A stretch of 64,000 bases of DNA from Salipiger sp. H15 (GCF_040409955.1 NZ_CP123386.1:372001-436000); one strand, 5' to 3'; shown: positions 42,151 to 51,346, counted from the stretch's first letter. A program made the numbers and translations. The notes: generated by a model from the sequence alone, not told the origin.

Positions 42151-43563
42151 ATGAGCCTTTCCGCAGCCCTCAACGCGGCGCGCAGCGGGATGAGCGTCAC
42201 GTCCCGCTGGGCGCAGACGACATCGAACAACATCGCCAACGCGAACAACGCCTCCTACGCGCGGCGCGATCCGACCATCGTGACCAACAGCATGGGCGGC
42301 GTCACGATCAGCGAGGTCACCCAGGCGGTGAACACCTCGCTCGACACCATGTACCGGCTCGAGGTCTCGCGCACGGCGACGCAGGACGCGATCGCGACGG
42401 GCCTGTCGCTCTACACCTCGCAGCTCGGCGACACCTCGTCCGACGTCACGCTGCTGACCCAGCTGACCGACTTCCAGAACTCGGTCAGCCTGATGGCGGC
42501 AAGCCCCTCCGACAGCGCGACGCAGCGCGCCGCCCTGACCGACGCGCAGGAACTGGTGCAGTCGCTGAACTCGGCGTCTTCCTCGCTGACCGAGGCGCGG
42601 GCGCGGGCGCTCAGCAGCGCCCAGAACGACGTGGCAAGCATCAACGCGACGCTCTCCGACCTCGCCGAGATGAACGCGCAGCTCAGCAGCGGCAAGCTCA
42701 GCGAAAGCCAGAAGCTCGCGCTCGAGGACGAGATCACCGCGACGCTCGACGGCCTTGCCGAGAAGATGGACTTCACCATGCGCACCGATGCGAAGGGGCG
42801 GATGGAGATCTACACGACCGGCGGCACGGCGCTGCTGCTGGGCGAGACCGCCGAGCCGCTCAGCTTCGACGCCCAGACCGGCGTCCTGAGCGCGGGCGGC
42901 ATCGACATCACGCCGGGCGCCTCTGGCGTGCGCGGCATTTCCGAAGGCTCGCTGGCCGGTCAGATCACCCTCTACAACGATGCGATCCCGGAAATGAGCG
43001 CGCAGCTCGACGAGGTGGCGCGGGCGCTGATCAGCGTCTTCGAGGGCGCCGATGCCTCGCTTGCGGCAGGGGAGGCGGGTCTCTTCACCGACGCGGGCAG
43101 CGCGCTGACCGATCCGGTCGCCGCCGGGCTTGCCGGGCGGATCGCGGTCAACAGCGCCGTGGTGCCCGAAGAGGGCGGGGCGGTCTGGCGGCTGCGCGAC
43201 GGCATGTCCGCGACGGTCGAGGGATCGTCCAACGAGGCCTCGCAGCTCAATGCCTTCGTCGATGCCATGGCGTCGAAGACCAGCTTCGATGCCTCGGTCG
43301 GGCTCGACGAGAGCGCCACGCTCGCCGATTACATGGCCGGGCTGATCGCCAGCCAGAACACCACGCGCGCAAGCGCCGAGACCAAGGCCGAGACCAATGC
43401 CGCCGCCGCGATGACCGTGCAGGAGACGCGGCTCGGCTTCATGGGGGTCAACGTCGATGACGAGCTGCAGCAGCTCGTGGCCATCGAACAGGCCTATTCC
43501 GCCAATGCGCAGGTCATGACGACGGTCATGTCCATGCTCGACACCCTGCTCGACGCCTTCTGA
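42151..43563 (+). CDS. flgK: Hook-associated protein 1, FlgK
   Basis: The protein has 470 residues, on the short side for FlgK. The start SLSAALNAARSGMSVTS with SNNIANANNASYARR and the end QQLVAIEQAYSANAQVMTTV are characteristic. A long helical region (about 60-200) precedes a small variable domain. It joins hook to filament. It is the second gene of the flgE-K-L group. Confidence 0.93.
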   Translation: MSLSAALNAARSGMSVTSRWAQTTSNNIANANNASYARRDPTIVTNSMGGVTISEVTQAVNTSLDTMYRLEVSRTATQDAIATGLSLYTSQLGDTSSDVTLLTQLTDFQNSVSLMAASPSDSATQRAALTDAQELVQSLNSASSSLTEARARALSSAQNDVASINATLSDLAEMNAQLSSGKLSESQKLALEDEITATLDGLAEKMDFTMRTDAKGRMEIYTTGGTALLLGETAEPLSFDAQTGVLSAGGIDITPGASGVRGISEGSLAGQITLYNDAIPEMSAQLDEVARALISVFEGADASLAAGEAGLFTDAGSALTDPVAAGLAGRIAVNSAVVPEEGGAVWRLRDGMSATVEGSSNEASQLNAFVDAMASKTSFDASVGLDESATLADYMAGLIASQNTTRASAETKAETNAAAAMTVQETRLGFMGVNVDDELQQLVAIEQAYSANAQVMTTVMSMLDTLLDAF

Positions 43564-43577
43564 TCCAGGACCTTCAC

Positions 43578-44636
43578 ATGATCTACCTCAGCAAAGGCCC
43601 CTCGACCCTCTACTCGAGCCTGCTGCGCCGCAACCAGAACGCCGAGCTGTCGAACGCGCTGTCGCGCGCCGAGCAGGAGCTCTCGACCGGCTACAAGGCC
43701 GACATCTACAAGTCGATCGGGCTGGGCGCGACCGAGGCGCTGAGCCTCAACGCGACGCTCGATCGCGACGAGGCGCAGGCGGCGGTCAACAAGCTCACCC
43801 TGTCGCGGCTCGAGATGATGACCCAGTCGCTGGGTACCATGCGCGAGTCGCTGCAGGACGTGCTGGATATCGGCATCGCCAACTCGACCTACGCCACGGC
43901 CGCCTCGTCGGGCATCCAGGTGGCGGCCAAGGCGGCGCTCGAGTCGCTGATCGGCCAGGCCGCGCAGGCCTACGGCGGCACCGCGCTCTTTGCCGGGACC
44001 TCGAACGCCAGCAACGCGCTGCAGCCCTGGGACGAGGCGCAGGCGGACAGCGGCCTGTCGCCCGCCGGCGTCTTCGCCAACCTGCTGTCGGGCGGGCTCA
44101 ACTCGCAGGCGGATGTCGACGCGGCCCTCGCCGAGATCGACGCCATGTTCTCGGACAGCGCCACCGATCCGGACACCAACTACCAGTCGCTCATCTACAA
44201 CGGCTCGGTCGGCAATGCGCCCGCCCGCGCCAACCTCGGCGACGGCGTGAGCGTCGCCTACGGGGTGCAGGCCGACAACGAGGCGTTCCGTCAGGTGGTG
44301 AAGGGGCTCGCGATGCTCGCCTCGATCGACCCGGCCGAGATCGGCGACGACGAGGCCTATGCCTCCTGGGTGGGGACCGCGGTCAGCACGCTGTCGGCTG
44401 GGCAGGCGGGGCTTCTCGACAGCGAGACCCAGCTCTCGACCCTGTCGGCCCGGCTGGAATCGCAGAACACCCGCATCGCGGATCGCGCGATCCTCTACAA
44501 GACGCGGCTGCTGGAGCTTGACGGCGTCGACGCCTACGAGGCCGCCAGCAACGTGACCTCGCTGCAGGCCCAGCTCGAGGCGAGTTACACCGTCACCTCG
44601 CGCCTATCGCAACTGAGCTTTCTGAATTACATGTGA
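43578..44636 (+). CDS. flgL: Hook-associated protein 3, FlgL
   Basis: The protein has 352 residues and is flagellin-like. The N-terminal region has ELSNALSRAEQELSTGYKADIY. The C-terminal NVTSLQAQLEASYTVTSRLSQLSF is the D0 helix. Residues 120-250 form a small outer domain. It links FlgK to flagellin. AGGA precedes the ATG. Its last 33 bases overlap the end of the convergent regulator gene. Confidence 0.92.
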   Translation: MIYLSKGPSTLYSSLLRRNQNAELSNALSRAEQELSTGYKADIYKSIGLGATEALSLNATLDRDEAQAAVNKLTLSRLEMMTQSLGTMRESLQDVLDIGIANSTYATAASSGIQVAAKAALESLIGQAAQAYGGTALFAGTSNASNALQPWDEAQADSGLSPAGVFANLLSGGLNSQADVDAALAEIDAMFSDSATDPDTNYQSLIYNGSVGNAPARANLGDGVSVAYGVQADNEAFRQVVKGLAMLASIDPAEIGDDEAYASWVGTAVSTLSAGQAGLLDSETQLSTLSARLESQNTRIADRAILYKTRLLELDGVDAYEAASNVTSLQAQLEASYTVTSRLSQLSFLNYM

Positions 44637-45395
44637 TGCGCTGGCGAGGCTGAGCCGGGGGGTCTCGGCCTCCTGGCCGGCCTCGGCTCCGGGCACCAGC
44701 TTGTAGCCGCGGCCGCGGATCGTGCGGATATGCGGATCCCCCGTGGGCGACATCTCTTCGATCTTCTTGCGGATCCGGCAGATGTAGACGTCGATCACCT
44801 TGTCGAAGGGCTGCTCCTCGGCCATGCCGTAGACCGCGTCGTAGATCACCGACTTCGACACGACGCGCGGCGAGGCGAGGGCGATCTGCTGGAAGATCGC
44901 CAGCTCGCGCTGCGACAGGCGCATCGGCGTGCCAGCGACATCGGGGTCGCGCCCGTCGAAATAGGCGGTGACGTCGCCGATCCGCACCGATCCCGCCGCG
45001 TGGCCATGGAATCGCCGGGTGATCGCGTTCACCCGCGAGCGCAGCTCGGGGCCGGTGAGCGGCCCGACGATGTCGTCATCCGCGCCGGCATCGAGCGCCT
45101 GCATCGCCGCCTCGGGATCACGCTGGTCGCGCAGCACGAGGATCGGGTTGCGGCAGCCGGACTTGCGCAGGCGGAAGATGTGCTCGACGGTCCGTGGCTG
45201 TTCGGAAAGCAGGACCGGCCGGTCGGCGTAGCCGTCGTTGCTGAGCAGGCCGAGCTCGCGCTCGAAGAAATCGTCCCCGACGGCCACCGGTTGCCATTGC
45301 GCCGCGTCCAGTTCGGACAGCAACCCGCGGAAGGCATTCGAACGAGGCTCGTAAAGATAGATATGCACGCTGCTCTCCCGATGGCCGGCCGTCAT
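44604..45395 (-). CDS. ftcR: FtcR/Rem-like flagellar OmpR-type regulator with atypical receiver
   Basis: The protein has up to 263 residues. The winged helix is strong: RLSQRELAIFQQIA, IDVYICRIRKKIEE and HIRTIRGRGYKLVPG, closest to CtrA/FtcR proteins. The receiver lacks the phospho-Asp: the position reads LLSEQP, the acidic pair is YEPR, and the switch Lys is missing in IVGPLT. FtcR and Rem control flagellar genes in Brucella and Sinorhizobium without a known kinase. GTG at 45368 has a better ribosome binding site (GGGAGAG) and gives the start MHIYLYEPR; ATG 45395 adds nine residues. Its 3' end overlaps flgL. Confidence 0.85.
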   Translation of the reverse strand: MTAGHRESSVHIYLYEPRSNAFRGLLSELDAAQWQPVAVGDDFFERELGLLSNDGYADRPVLLSEQPRTVEHIFRLRKSGCRNPILVLRDQRDPEAAMQALDAGADDDIVGPLTGPELRSRVNAITRRFHGHAAGSVRIGDVTAYFDGRDPDVAGTPMRLSQRELAIFQQIALASPRVVSKSVIYDAVYGMAEEQPFDKVIDVYICRIRKKIEEMSPTGDPHIRTIRGRGYKLVPGAEAGQEAETPRLSLASASHVIQKAQLR

Positions 45396-45552
45396 TCTCT
45401 ATCCATGACAGGACACGTAGATCATGCGGAGTATTTTTCTTCAGGTCAAGCAATACACAAGGATAGCATGATTAGATCGGAAAATGTCGTTGAAGAACTC
45501 GGCGAACCGATGTTTAATCCTTGAAACACAGGACCGCAGCCCAGGGAGTCCC

Positions 45553-46665
45553 ATGCGTATCGCAGCCTGTCTCGGCGCCGCCCTCGTGGCGCTCATCGCC
45601 GCCTTTCCCGCCGCGTCGGATGTCCGGATCAAGGACATCGCGACCTTCGAAGGCGTGCGGGAGAACCAGCTCGTCGGCTACGGCCTCGTGGTCGGCCTGA
45701 ACGGCACGGGCGACAGCCTGCGCAACAGCCCCTTCACCGAGAAGAGCATCGAGGCGATGCTCGAGCGGCTGGGGGTCGGCAACATGTCCGACGACCAGAT
45801 CAAGACCAGCAACACCGCCGCCGTCATGGTGACCGCCATGCTGCCGCCCTTCGCGCGGCTCGGCTCGCCGATCGACGTGGTGGTCTCGTCGCTGGGCGAT
45901 GCGACCTCGCTGCGCGGCGGCACGCTGATCGTCACCCCGCTGACCGGCGCCGACGGCGAGGTCTACGCGGTGGCGCAGGGGCCGATCGCCGTCGCGGGCT
46001 ACGCGGCGCAGGGCATGGCCGCCTCGGTGGTCGAGGGCGTGCCGACGGTGGCGCGGATCGAGAACGGCGCGACGGTCGAGAACGAGGTGGAGTTCGCGCT
46101 CTCCTCGCTGAGTTCGGTCCGCATCGCGCTGCGCAATCCCGACTTCACCACCGCGACCCGCATGGCCGAGGCGATCAACAAGCGCATGGGCACGAACACC
46201 GCCACCGCGCTCGATCCCGGCACCGTCGAGGTGGCGCTGCACGGGGCGGGCAAGGGCGACATCGCGGGCATCATGTCGGACGTCGAGAACATCCGCGTCG
46301 ATCCCGACGCCGTGGCCAAGGTGGTGATCGACGCGCGCTCGGGCACCATCGTCATCGGCGAGGACGTGCGGATCGACCGCGTCGCGGTCAGCCAGGGCGG
46401 GCTCACGGTGATGGTGCGCGAGGATTCCGAGGTCAGCCAGCCCGAGCCGATCACCATCGGCGGCACCACCGTCGTCGTGCCGCGCACCACCGTCGGCGTC
46501 GACGAGCAGGAGACGCATTTCACCATTCTCGAGGGTGCGGATGTCAGCCTGCAGCGCCTTGTCGATGCGCTCAACGCCATCGGACTGACCGCGACGCAGA
46601 CGATCTCGATCCTGCAGGCGATCAAGGCCGCGGGTGCGCTGCACGCCGATCTCGAGATCATCTAG
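45553..46665 (+). CDS. flgI: Flagellar P-ring protein FlgI
   Basis: The protein has 370 residues with signal peptide LGAALVALIAAFPAASD. Conserved stretches RIKDIATFEGVRENQLVGYG and VVGLNGTGDS, plus the C-terminal LQRLVDALNAIGLTATQTISILQAIKAAGALHA, identify it. It forms the periplasmic P ring. ATG 45553 has GGGAG upstream and gives a normal signal; an upstream in-frame TTG is not needed. It leads flgI-flgJ-flgN. Confidence 0.96.
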   Translation: MRIAACLGAALVALIAAFPAASDVRIKDIATFEGVRENQLVGYGLVVGLNGTGDSLRNSPFTEKSIEAMLERLGVGNMSDDQIKTSNTAAVMVTAMLPPFARLGSPIDVVVSSLGDATSLRGGTLIVTPLTGADGEVYAVAQGPIAVAGYAAQGMAASVVEGVPTVARIENGATVENEVEFALSSLSSVRIALRNPDFTTATRMAEAINKRMGTNTATALDPGTVEVALHGAGKGDIAGIMSDVENIRVDPDAVAKVVIDARSGTIVIGEDVRIDRVAVSQGGLTVMVREDSEVSQPEPITIGGTTVVVPRTTVGVDEQETHFTILEGADVSLQRLVDALNAIGLTATQTISILQAIKAAGALHADLEII

Positions 46666-46677
46666 GGGAGAGAGCAG

Positions 46678-46998
46678 ATGGACGTGAAGACCTCCATGGC
46701 CGCGCTGCAGGTGACCGGGGCGCAGATCGCGCAGCCCGGGGCCATCGCGCCCGACGCGCCGGCCAGCGCCGCGAAGGAATTCGAGGCGATGTTCCTGACC
46801 GAGATGGTCAACGAGATGCTCGGCGAGGTCGACCTTGGTGATTTCGGCGGTGGGCAGGCCGAGGAACACTGGCGCTATTTCCTTGCCGAGGCCTTCGGCA
46901 AGGAGCTGGCAGAGCAGGGCGGCACCGGCATCGCCCGCAACCTGGAACAGGCGATGTCGGCCTATGGCGCCGCCGCCCGCCGTGGAGAGCATACATGA
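46678..46998 (+). CDS. FlgJ-like rod-binding protein (N-terminal domain only)
   Basis: The protein has 106 residues. It contains the rod-binding core AAKEFEAMFLTEMVNEML and YFLAEAFGKELAEQGGTGIA of the FlgJ N-terminal domain, without the muramidase domain. This single-domain form is normal in alphaproteobacteria, where the lytic enzyme is separate. It caps or scaffolds the rod. It is 12 bases after flgI and overlaps flgN by 4 bases. Confidence 0.88.
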   Translation: MDVKTSMAALQVTGAQIAQPGAIAPDAPASAAKEFEAMFLTEMVNEMLGEVDLGDFGGGQAEEHWRYFLAEAFGKELAEQGGTGIARNLEQAMSAYGAAARRGEHT

Positions 46999-47405
46999 CC
47001 GAGATGACCCGTCCCCGCGCACAGGCGCTGATCGACCGGCTGTCGCGCCTCCTGCGCGACGAGATCGCCGCCATCGGCCGGGGCGAGCTTGCCCGCGTCG
47101 AGGAGCTCTTCCCGCGCAAGCAGGAGCTGCTGGCCGAGATCGAGGCCGCCTTTGCCGATCCCGAGCCCCTGCTCGGCGGCGAGGACCCGGCGGCCGAGAG
47201 CCTGCGCGCGCGCCTTTCGGAGCTGCGCGACCTGATTCACAGCGACCTTTCGCTGCTGCGCCGGATGACCGAAGCGACCGGCGCGGTGGCGAAAGAGATC
47301 GACCGGATCCGAGAAAGACAAAGTTTGAGAGGGGTTTACGGCAAGGATGGCACAAAATCGCCACAATGCGTTACCCAGACGCAACGTTACGATCAGTCGG
47401 TGTAG
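46995..47405 (+). CDS. flgN: FlgN-family export chaperone
   Basis: The protein has 136 residues, a helical hairpin with RLSRLLRDEIAAIGRGELARV and FPRKQELLAEIEAAF, the FlgN layout. The C-terminal IDRIRERQSLRGVYGKDG is recurrent in roseobacter FlgN. It would hold FlgK and FlgL before export. The stop lies directly before the CtrA box of the flagellin gene. Confidence 0.82.
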   Translation: MTEMTRPRAQALIDRLSRLLRDEIAAIGRGELARVEELFPRKQELLAEIEAAFADPEPLLGGEDPAAESLRARLSELRDLIHSDLSLLRRMTEATGAVAKEIDRIRERQSLRGVYGKDGTKSPQCVTQTQRYDQSV

Positions 47406-47407
47406 CG

Positions 47408-47422
47408 TTAACCTTCCTTTAA
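47408..47422. promoter_or_regulatory. Exact CtrA-type box upstream of flagellin
   Basis: TTAA-CCTTCCT-TTAA matches the CtrA consensus TTAA-N7-TTAA exactly and lies 96 bases before the flagellin ATG. CtrA controls flagellar genes in many Rhodobacteraceae. Confidence 0.7.
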
Positions 47423-47517
47423 CCGATCGCTCCAATTTCCCGTGATACGGTACCCACACGGCAGGACCGTTTTCGCCAGAAAGGCGAACCTCAACGATAG
47501 AAATCGGAGCAGATACA

Positions 47518-48471
47518 ATGTCTTCCATCAATACCAACACGAGCGCGATGAACGCGCTGTCGACCCTGCGCCAGATCAACAAGGATCTGGAAAACACCCA
47601 GGGTCGCATCTCGACCGGCCTCTCGGTCCAGTCGGGCAAGGACAACGCCGCCTACTTCTCGATCTCCGAGACCATGAGCGGTGACTCCTCGACCTACAAC
47701 TCGATCAACGAAGGTCTGACGCTCACCAAGAACTCGATCGCAACCGCCCGCCTCGGCGCGGAAACGATCCAGGACCTGGCGCAGCAGTTCCTCGAAAAAG
47801 TGTCCTTCGCACAGGGCGCAACCGGTGGCCAGGACGAGATCGAAGCCGACCTCGCGGAACTGGTCAAGCAGATGGAAACCACCCTCAGCCAGTCGACCTT
47901 CAACGGCGACGACATGCTGGGTGCAGGTTCCTACGCAGGTGTGAGCGCAGGTTCGGTTTCCGCAACCACCGGCGCCCTGACCTCGGGTATCAACCACGCG
48001 GCAACCACCGCTACCGGCGCGACCGTCGGTGTGACCCGCGACGTGGTGACCGGCATCAGCCGCGCTGGTGGCGCCTACGCGACCACCGAGATCGCGGTCG
48101 ACACCCATGACGTCGCAACGCTCGTCGCCAACTTCAAAACGATCGCGACCAGCTTCGGCTCCAACGCATCGAGCGGCAGCTTCGGCGCAGCCTTCCTCGC
48201 CGGCGCGCTGACCGCGACCGAAAGCCAGCTGAGCGCAGTCACCGACATCGCCACCAAGCTCGGCCAGTCGGAAAAGTCGATCGAGAACCAGCAGGACTTC
48301 CTGAACAAGGTTGTCGACAACATCGACGCCGGCGTCGGCGCGATGATCGACGCGGACATGGAAGAGGAAGCGGCCCGTCTGCAGGCACTGCAGGTCCAGC
48401 AGCAGCTGGCCACGCAGTCGCTGTCGATCGCCAACTCCTCGCCGCAGAACATTCTGTCGCTGTTCCAGTAA
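47518..48471 (+). CDS. fliC: Flagellin
   Basis: The protein has 317 residues. The D0/D1 region SSINTNTSAMNALSTLRQIN with RISTGLSVQSGKDNAAYFSI is at the N-terminus, and QVQQQLATQSLSIANSSPQNILSLFQ-type D0 closes the C-terminus. The variable middle is short (about 135-210), so the filament surface is small, as in other roseobacters; Ser and Thr are common there and could be glycosylated. GGAG lies 8 bases before the ATG. Codons are more biased (more GGT and GCA) than in neighbours, consistent with high expression. A CtrA box, a terminator and downstream FlaF and FlbT frame it. Confidence 0.97.
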   Translation: MSSINTNTSAMNALSTLRQINKDLENTQGRISTGLSVQSGKDNAAYFSISETMSGDSSTYNSINEGLTLTKNSIATARLGAETIQDLAQQFLEKVSFAQGATGGQDEIEADLAELVKQMETTLSQSTFNGDDMLGAGSYAGVSAGSVSATTGALTSGINHAATTATGATVGVTRDVVTGISRAGGAYATTEIAVDTHDVATLVANFKTIATSFGSNASSGSFGAAFLAGALTATESQLSAVTDIATKLGQSEKSIENQQDFLNKVVDNIDAGVGAMIDADMEEEAARLQALQVQQQLATQSLSIANSSPQNILSLFQ

Positions 48472-48508
48472 TTTCGCTGGAATATGCACAACTTCTGATG
48501 GCATAAGG

Positions 48509-48534
48509 AGGGGGCGCCACTGGCGCCCCCTTTC
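48509..48534 (+). terminator. Strong intrinsic terminator of flagellin
   Basis: GGGGGCGCCA pairs perfectly with TGGCGCCCCC around one base and is followed by TTT, 38 bases after the flagellin stop. Confidence 0.85.
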
Positions 48535-48611
48535 CGTCGGAGCATCGGACGAACCGGGCCCGGTTTACAGTCACCCCGCGCCATGTCGGGGGAGCAGAGG
48601 CAGGAACGGCA

Positions 48612-49049
48612 ATGAGCATCTCCGCATACAAACGCACGATCCGCGAAAGCGAGAGCCCGAGGCAGATCGAGGCCCGCGTCTTCGCCCGCATCACCGGTGC
48701 GATGCGCCAGCATTCCGAGGCCTGGGCGGCCTCTCCCGAGAAATCCGCGCGCCTTGCCGTCCTGTCGGGCGGCCTGCGCGACGCGCTGACGCAGAACCGG
48801 CGGCTCTGGGAGCAGCTGCGCAACGACCTGGCCAGCGAGCGCAACGCGCTGCCGCCGGCGCTGCGCGCGAACCTGCTTTCGATTGCGCTCTGGGTCGACC
48901 GCACCAGCACCGCGGTGATCGGCGGCGGCCCCGGCCTGCCCGCGCTCATCGACGTGAACCAGAACATCCTCGCCGGGCTCGCCGCTGCCCGTCCGGCCCC
49001 CTCAGCGGTTGGTCAAGATGGCGCTCAATCTTACTCTCAAACCCTTTGA
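48612..49049 (+). CDS. flaF: Flagellar biosynthesis regulator FlaF
   Basis: The protein has 145 residues, helical, with YKRTIRESESPRQIEARVF and LIDVNQNILAGL, which are FlaF landmarks. In Caulobacter FlaF is needed for flagellin synthesis and export and opposes FlbT. It lies after the flagellin terminator, so it has its own promoter or depends on readthrough. Its 3' end overlaps flbT by 32 bases. Confidence 0.9.
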   Translation: MSISAYKRTIRESESPRQIEARVFARITGAMRQHSEAWAASPEKSARLAVLSGGLRDALTQNRRLWEQLRNDLASERNALPPALRANLLSIALWVDRTSTAVIGGGPGLPALIDVNQNILAGLAAARPAPSAVGQDGAQSYSQTL

Positions 49050-49452
49050 GCGGATCGTCGTCAACGGCTGCATGATGCGCAACGGCGGGCGCAAGACCAC
49101 GCTCACCGTCGAGAACCGCGCCGACATCATCCGCGAGACCGACCTGCTGAAGCCCGAGGCTGCCGCGACCCCGGTCCGCGCGGCCTATTTCCTCATCCAG
49201 AGCGCGCTGATCTACCCCGAGCGCCGCGACGCGCTGACCAAGTCGGCGCAGCAGCAGCTCGCCAAGCTGGCCACGGTGTTCACCCCTGAGCTGGCGCAGC
49301 ATGTGTTCGAGGCGGCCAACAACGTCAGCCGGCGGGAATATTTCACCGCGCTGCGCGACCTGCGTCCGCTGATCAAGCGCGAGCTCGAGGTTCTCGGGCC
49401 CGCCGGGCTCGACCCCACGTCTTCCGAAGACCTGCCGAGGATCCACAGATGA
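49018..49452 (+). CDS. flbT: Flagellin mRNA repressor FlbT
   Basis: The protein has 144 residues. LTLKPFERIVVNGCMMRNGGRKTTLTVEN at the N-terminus is the FlbT core. In Caulobacter FlbT binds the flagellin leader and shortens its half-life, and the 110-base leader of the flagellin gene here would be a target. The ATG at 49018 is inside flaF; a TTG at 49009 is an alternative. The stop overlaps the next gene by 4 bases. Confidence 0.92.
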   Translation: MALNLTLKPFERIVVNGCMMRNGGRKTTLTVENRADIIRETDLLKPEAAATPVRAAYFLIQSALIYPERRDALTKSAQQQLAKLATVFTPELAQHVFEAANNVSRREYFTALRDLRPLIKRELEVLGPAGLDPTSSEDLPRIHR

Positions 49453-50270
49453 TTTCCATGTCCGGCCTGTCCACCATGCTGTCGCTCCGCCTCGTCGGCA
49501 AGACCGAGGCCAAGGAACACGACATGATCGCGGGCGAGGCCGAGCACGCGCGCGAGATCGCGTATTTCATGGAGAACATCGAGAACGTCGAGACGGTGGA
49601 CGACCTGCTGGGCGACTACCGGCTCTACAGCTTCGTGATGAAGGCCTACGACCTCGAGGACCAGATCTTCGGCAAGGCCATGATGGGCAAGATCCTCGAG
49701 AGCGACATCGAGGAGGATGACGCGCTGGTCAACCGCCTGACCGACGACCGCTTCGAGGTCTTCTACAACGCGATGGGCTTCACCGAGGGCGGCACCGCCA
49801 ACAGCAACACCATCGACCCCGACTGGAAGGCGATGATCGTCAGCGCCTACGTCGACACGACCTACGTGAACGCCAAGTCCGAGGACAACGAGGCGCTTGG
49901 CCTCGCGCTGCAGTTCCGCCGCAAGGCCGCCAGCGTCAACTCGGCTTTCGACATCCTCAGGGACACCGATCTCGCGCAGTTCGTCCGCACCGCGCTCGGC
50001 CTTCCGGACGAGATCGCGAGCGGCGACATCGACCGGCAGGCGGCGCTGATCGCCAGCCGCATCGACCTCGACCGCCTGGGGGAGGAGGAGTATGTCGAGA
50101 CGCTGGTGACCAAGTTCGCCGCGATCAGCGACGCCACCAGCGACACCGCCTCGACCAATGCCGCCGTGCAGCTGATGACCAGCATCGCCAGCGGCTCGTC
50201 GGGCAGCTTCGTGCCCGTCACCATCGACATCGAGACCATCCAGGGCTTCAGCGGCTACAAGCTGCGCTGA
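49449..50270 (+). CDS. DUF1217 flagellar protein
   Basis: The protein has 273 residues. It matches the alphaproteobacterial DUF1217 type by features such as YFMENIENVETVDDLLGDYRLYSFVMKAYDLED at the N-terminus and repeated helical DIxDLxxFV segments later. These genes occur in flagellar clusters; the function is not known to me. It follows flbT with a 4-base overlap and converges on fliG. Confidence 0.82.
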   Translation: MISMSGLSTMLSLRLVGKTEAKEHDMIAGEAEHAREIAYFMENIENVETVDDLLGDYRLYSFVMKAYDLEDQIFGKAMMGKILESDIEEDDALVNRLTDDRFEVFYNAMGFTEGGTANSNTIDPDWKAMIVSAYVDTTYVNAKSEDNEALGLALQFRRKAASVNSAFDILRDTDLAQFVRTALGLPDEIASGDIDRQAALIASRIDLDRLGEEEYVETLVTKFAAISDATSDTASTNAAVQLMTSIASGSSGSFVPVTIDIETIQGFSGYKLR

Positions 50271-50290
50271 AGCCCGGAAGGGCCGATTTC

Positions 50291-51346
50291 TCAGTACATC
50301 TCGTCGTCGTCGTCGCCGAGCGGCAGGCGGATCTGGTCCTCGTCGGCCAGCGTCCGCGCGTAGTCGAGCATCATCGTCTGCGCGGTGCTGACGTCGCGGC
50401 GGCGCACCGGGCCCATGCCCTCCATCTCCTCGATCAGCATGTCGCGCGAGCGGCCCGGCAGGGCGTTGAGGAAGGCGTCGCGGGCGTTCTGGCTCGCGCC
50501 GCGCAGCGCCGTGGGCAGGGTGTTGCCCGGCACGCCGCGCATGATCCGCGCCAGATCCATCGGCTCGAGCTTCACCAGATCCTCGAAGGTGAACATCTTC
50601 GCCTTGATCGAGGCGAAGGCGTCGGGCACCGCTTCCTCGAGCATCGGCGCCATGGCGTCGAAGGCGCCGCGTTCGAGCTTGTTGAAGAGATCCGCCATGC
50701 GCTGGTGCTGCTCGGCGGCGGTCGGCTGCGCGCCGGCGTTGATGATGTCGCTCTGCAGCGACTCCTCGATCTGACGCATCATGTGATGCGGCACGGCCTC
50801 CATGCGGATCATCCGCTCGACCACGCTGTTCATCTTCTCCGGCCCCAGCAGCGGCAGCACCTTGGCGGCCACGTCGGTCTTCACGTTGGTGAGGATCGCC
50901 GCGATCGTCTGGTCATGCTCGCCCTTGAGGTAGTTGGCGATGACGTTCTCCGACAGGCCGCTGAACCGCGCCCAGAGGTCGCGCTCCTTGAGCGGGCCGC
51001 GGATGTCCTTGAGGATGCCCTCGACCTGTTCCTTGGGCAGCAGCGAGCGCAGCAGGTTCTCGGCCACGGCGAAGGAGCCGACGACGCCGCCGCCGTTGGT
51101 CATGTCCTCGACGAAATCCGCCAGCACCTGCTCGACCGTCTCGGCCGAGATCGACCCGAGGCCCGACATGGCCCGGGTGACGCGCTGGATCTCGTCGTCG
51201 TCGAGTTGCTGCATCAGCGCCGAGCCACGCTTCTCGCCGAGGCAGAGGAAGAGGATCGCGGCCTTCTGCGGGCCGGTGAGCTTGCGCCGAGGGGCCTGCG
51301 CGGCGGCATCGGTCGTCGTTGTGCGTTGGACGTTCGCAACAGCCAT
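50291..51346 (-). CDS. fliG: Flagellar motor switch protein FliG
   Basis: The protein has 351 residues. FliG landmarks: LTGPQKAAILFLCLGEKRG, an EHPQTIA-like EHDQTIAAIL, the middle-domain VLPLLGPEKMNSVVERMIRME and the C-terminal torque domain MFTFEDLVKLEPMDLARIMRGV. It links the MS ring to FliM and contacts MotA. It is the last gene of the fliF-H-N-P-G operon; normally fliG directly follows fliF, so its position is altered here. It converges on the DUF1217 gene. Confidence 0.94.
   Translation of the reverse strand: MAVANVQRTTTTDAAAQAPRRKLTGPQKAAILFLCLGEKRGSALMQQLDDDEIQRVTRAMSGLGSISAETVEQVLADFVEDMTNGGGVVGSFAVAENLLRSLLPKEQVEGILKDIRGPLKERDLWARFSGLSENVIANYLKGEHDQTIAAILTNVKTDVAAKVLPLLGPEKMNSVVERMIRMEAVPHHMMRQIEESLQSDIINAGAQPTAAEQHQRMADLFNKLERGAFDAMAPMLEEAVPDAFASIKAKMFTFEDLVKLEPMDLARIMRGVPGNTLPTALRGASQNARDAFLNALPGRSRDMLIEEMEGMGPVRRRDVSTAQTMMLDYARTLADEDQIRLPLGDDDDEMY

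Noticed and set aside
45510-45530. Possible CtrA box before flgI (TTAA-N7-AACA)
   Set aside because: Two mismatches in the second half; too weak to list as a site.
45514-47364. 616-codon minus-strand frame across flgI, the flgJ-like gene and flgN
   Set aside because: Antisense to three well-identified flagellar genes with ribosome binding sites and family motifs.
35639-48611. Sigma-54 promoters (TGGCAC-N5-TTGC) for flagellar operons
   Set aside because: No convincing match was seen in the flagellar intergenic regions; matches to parts of the consensus lie inside coding regions.
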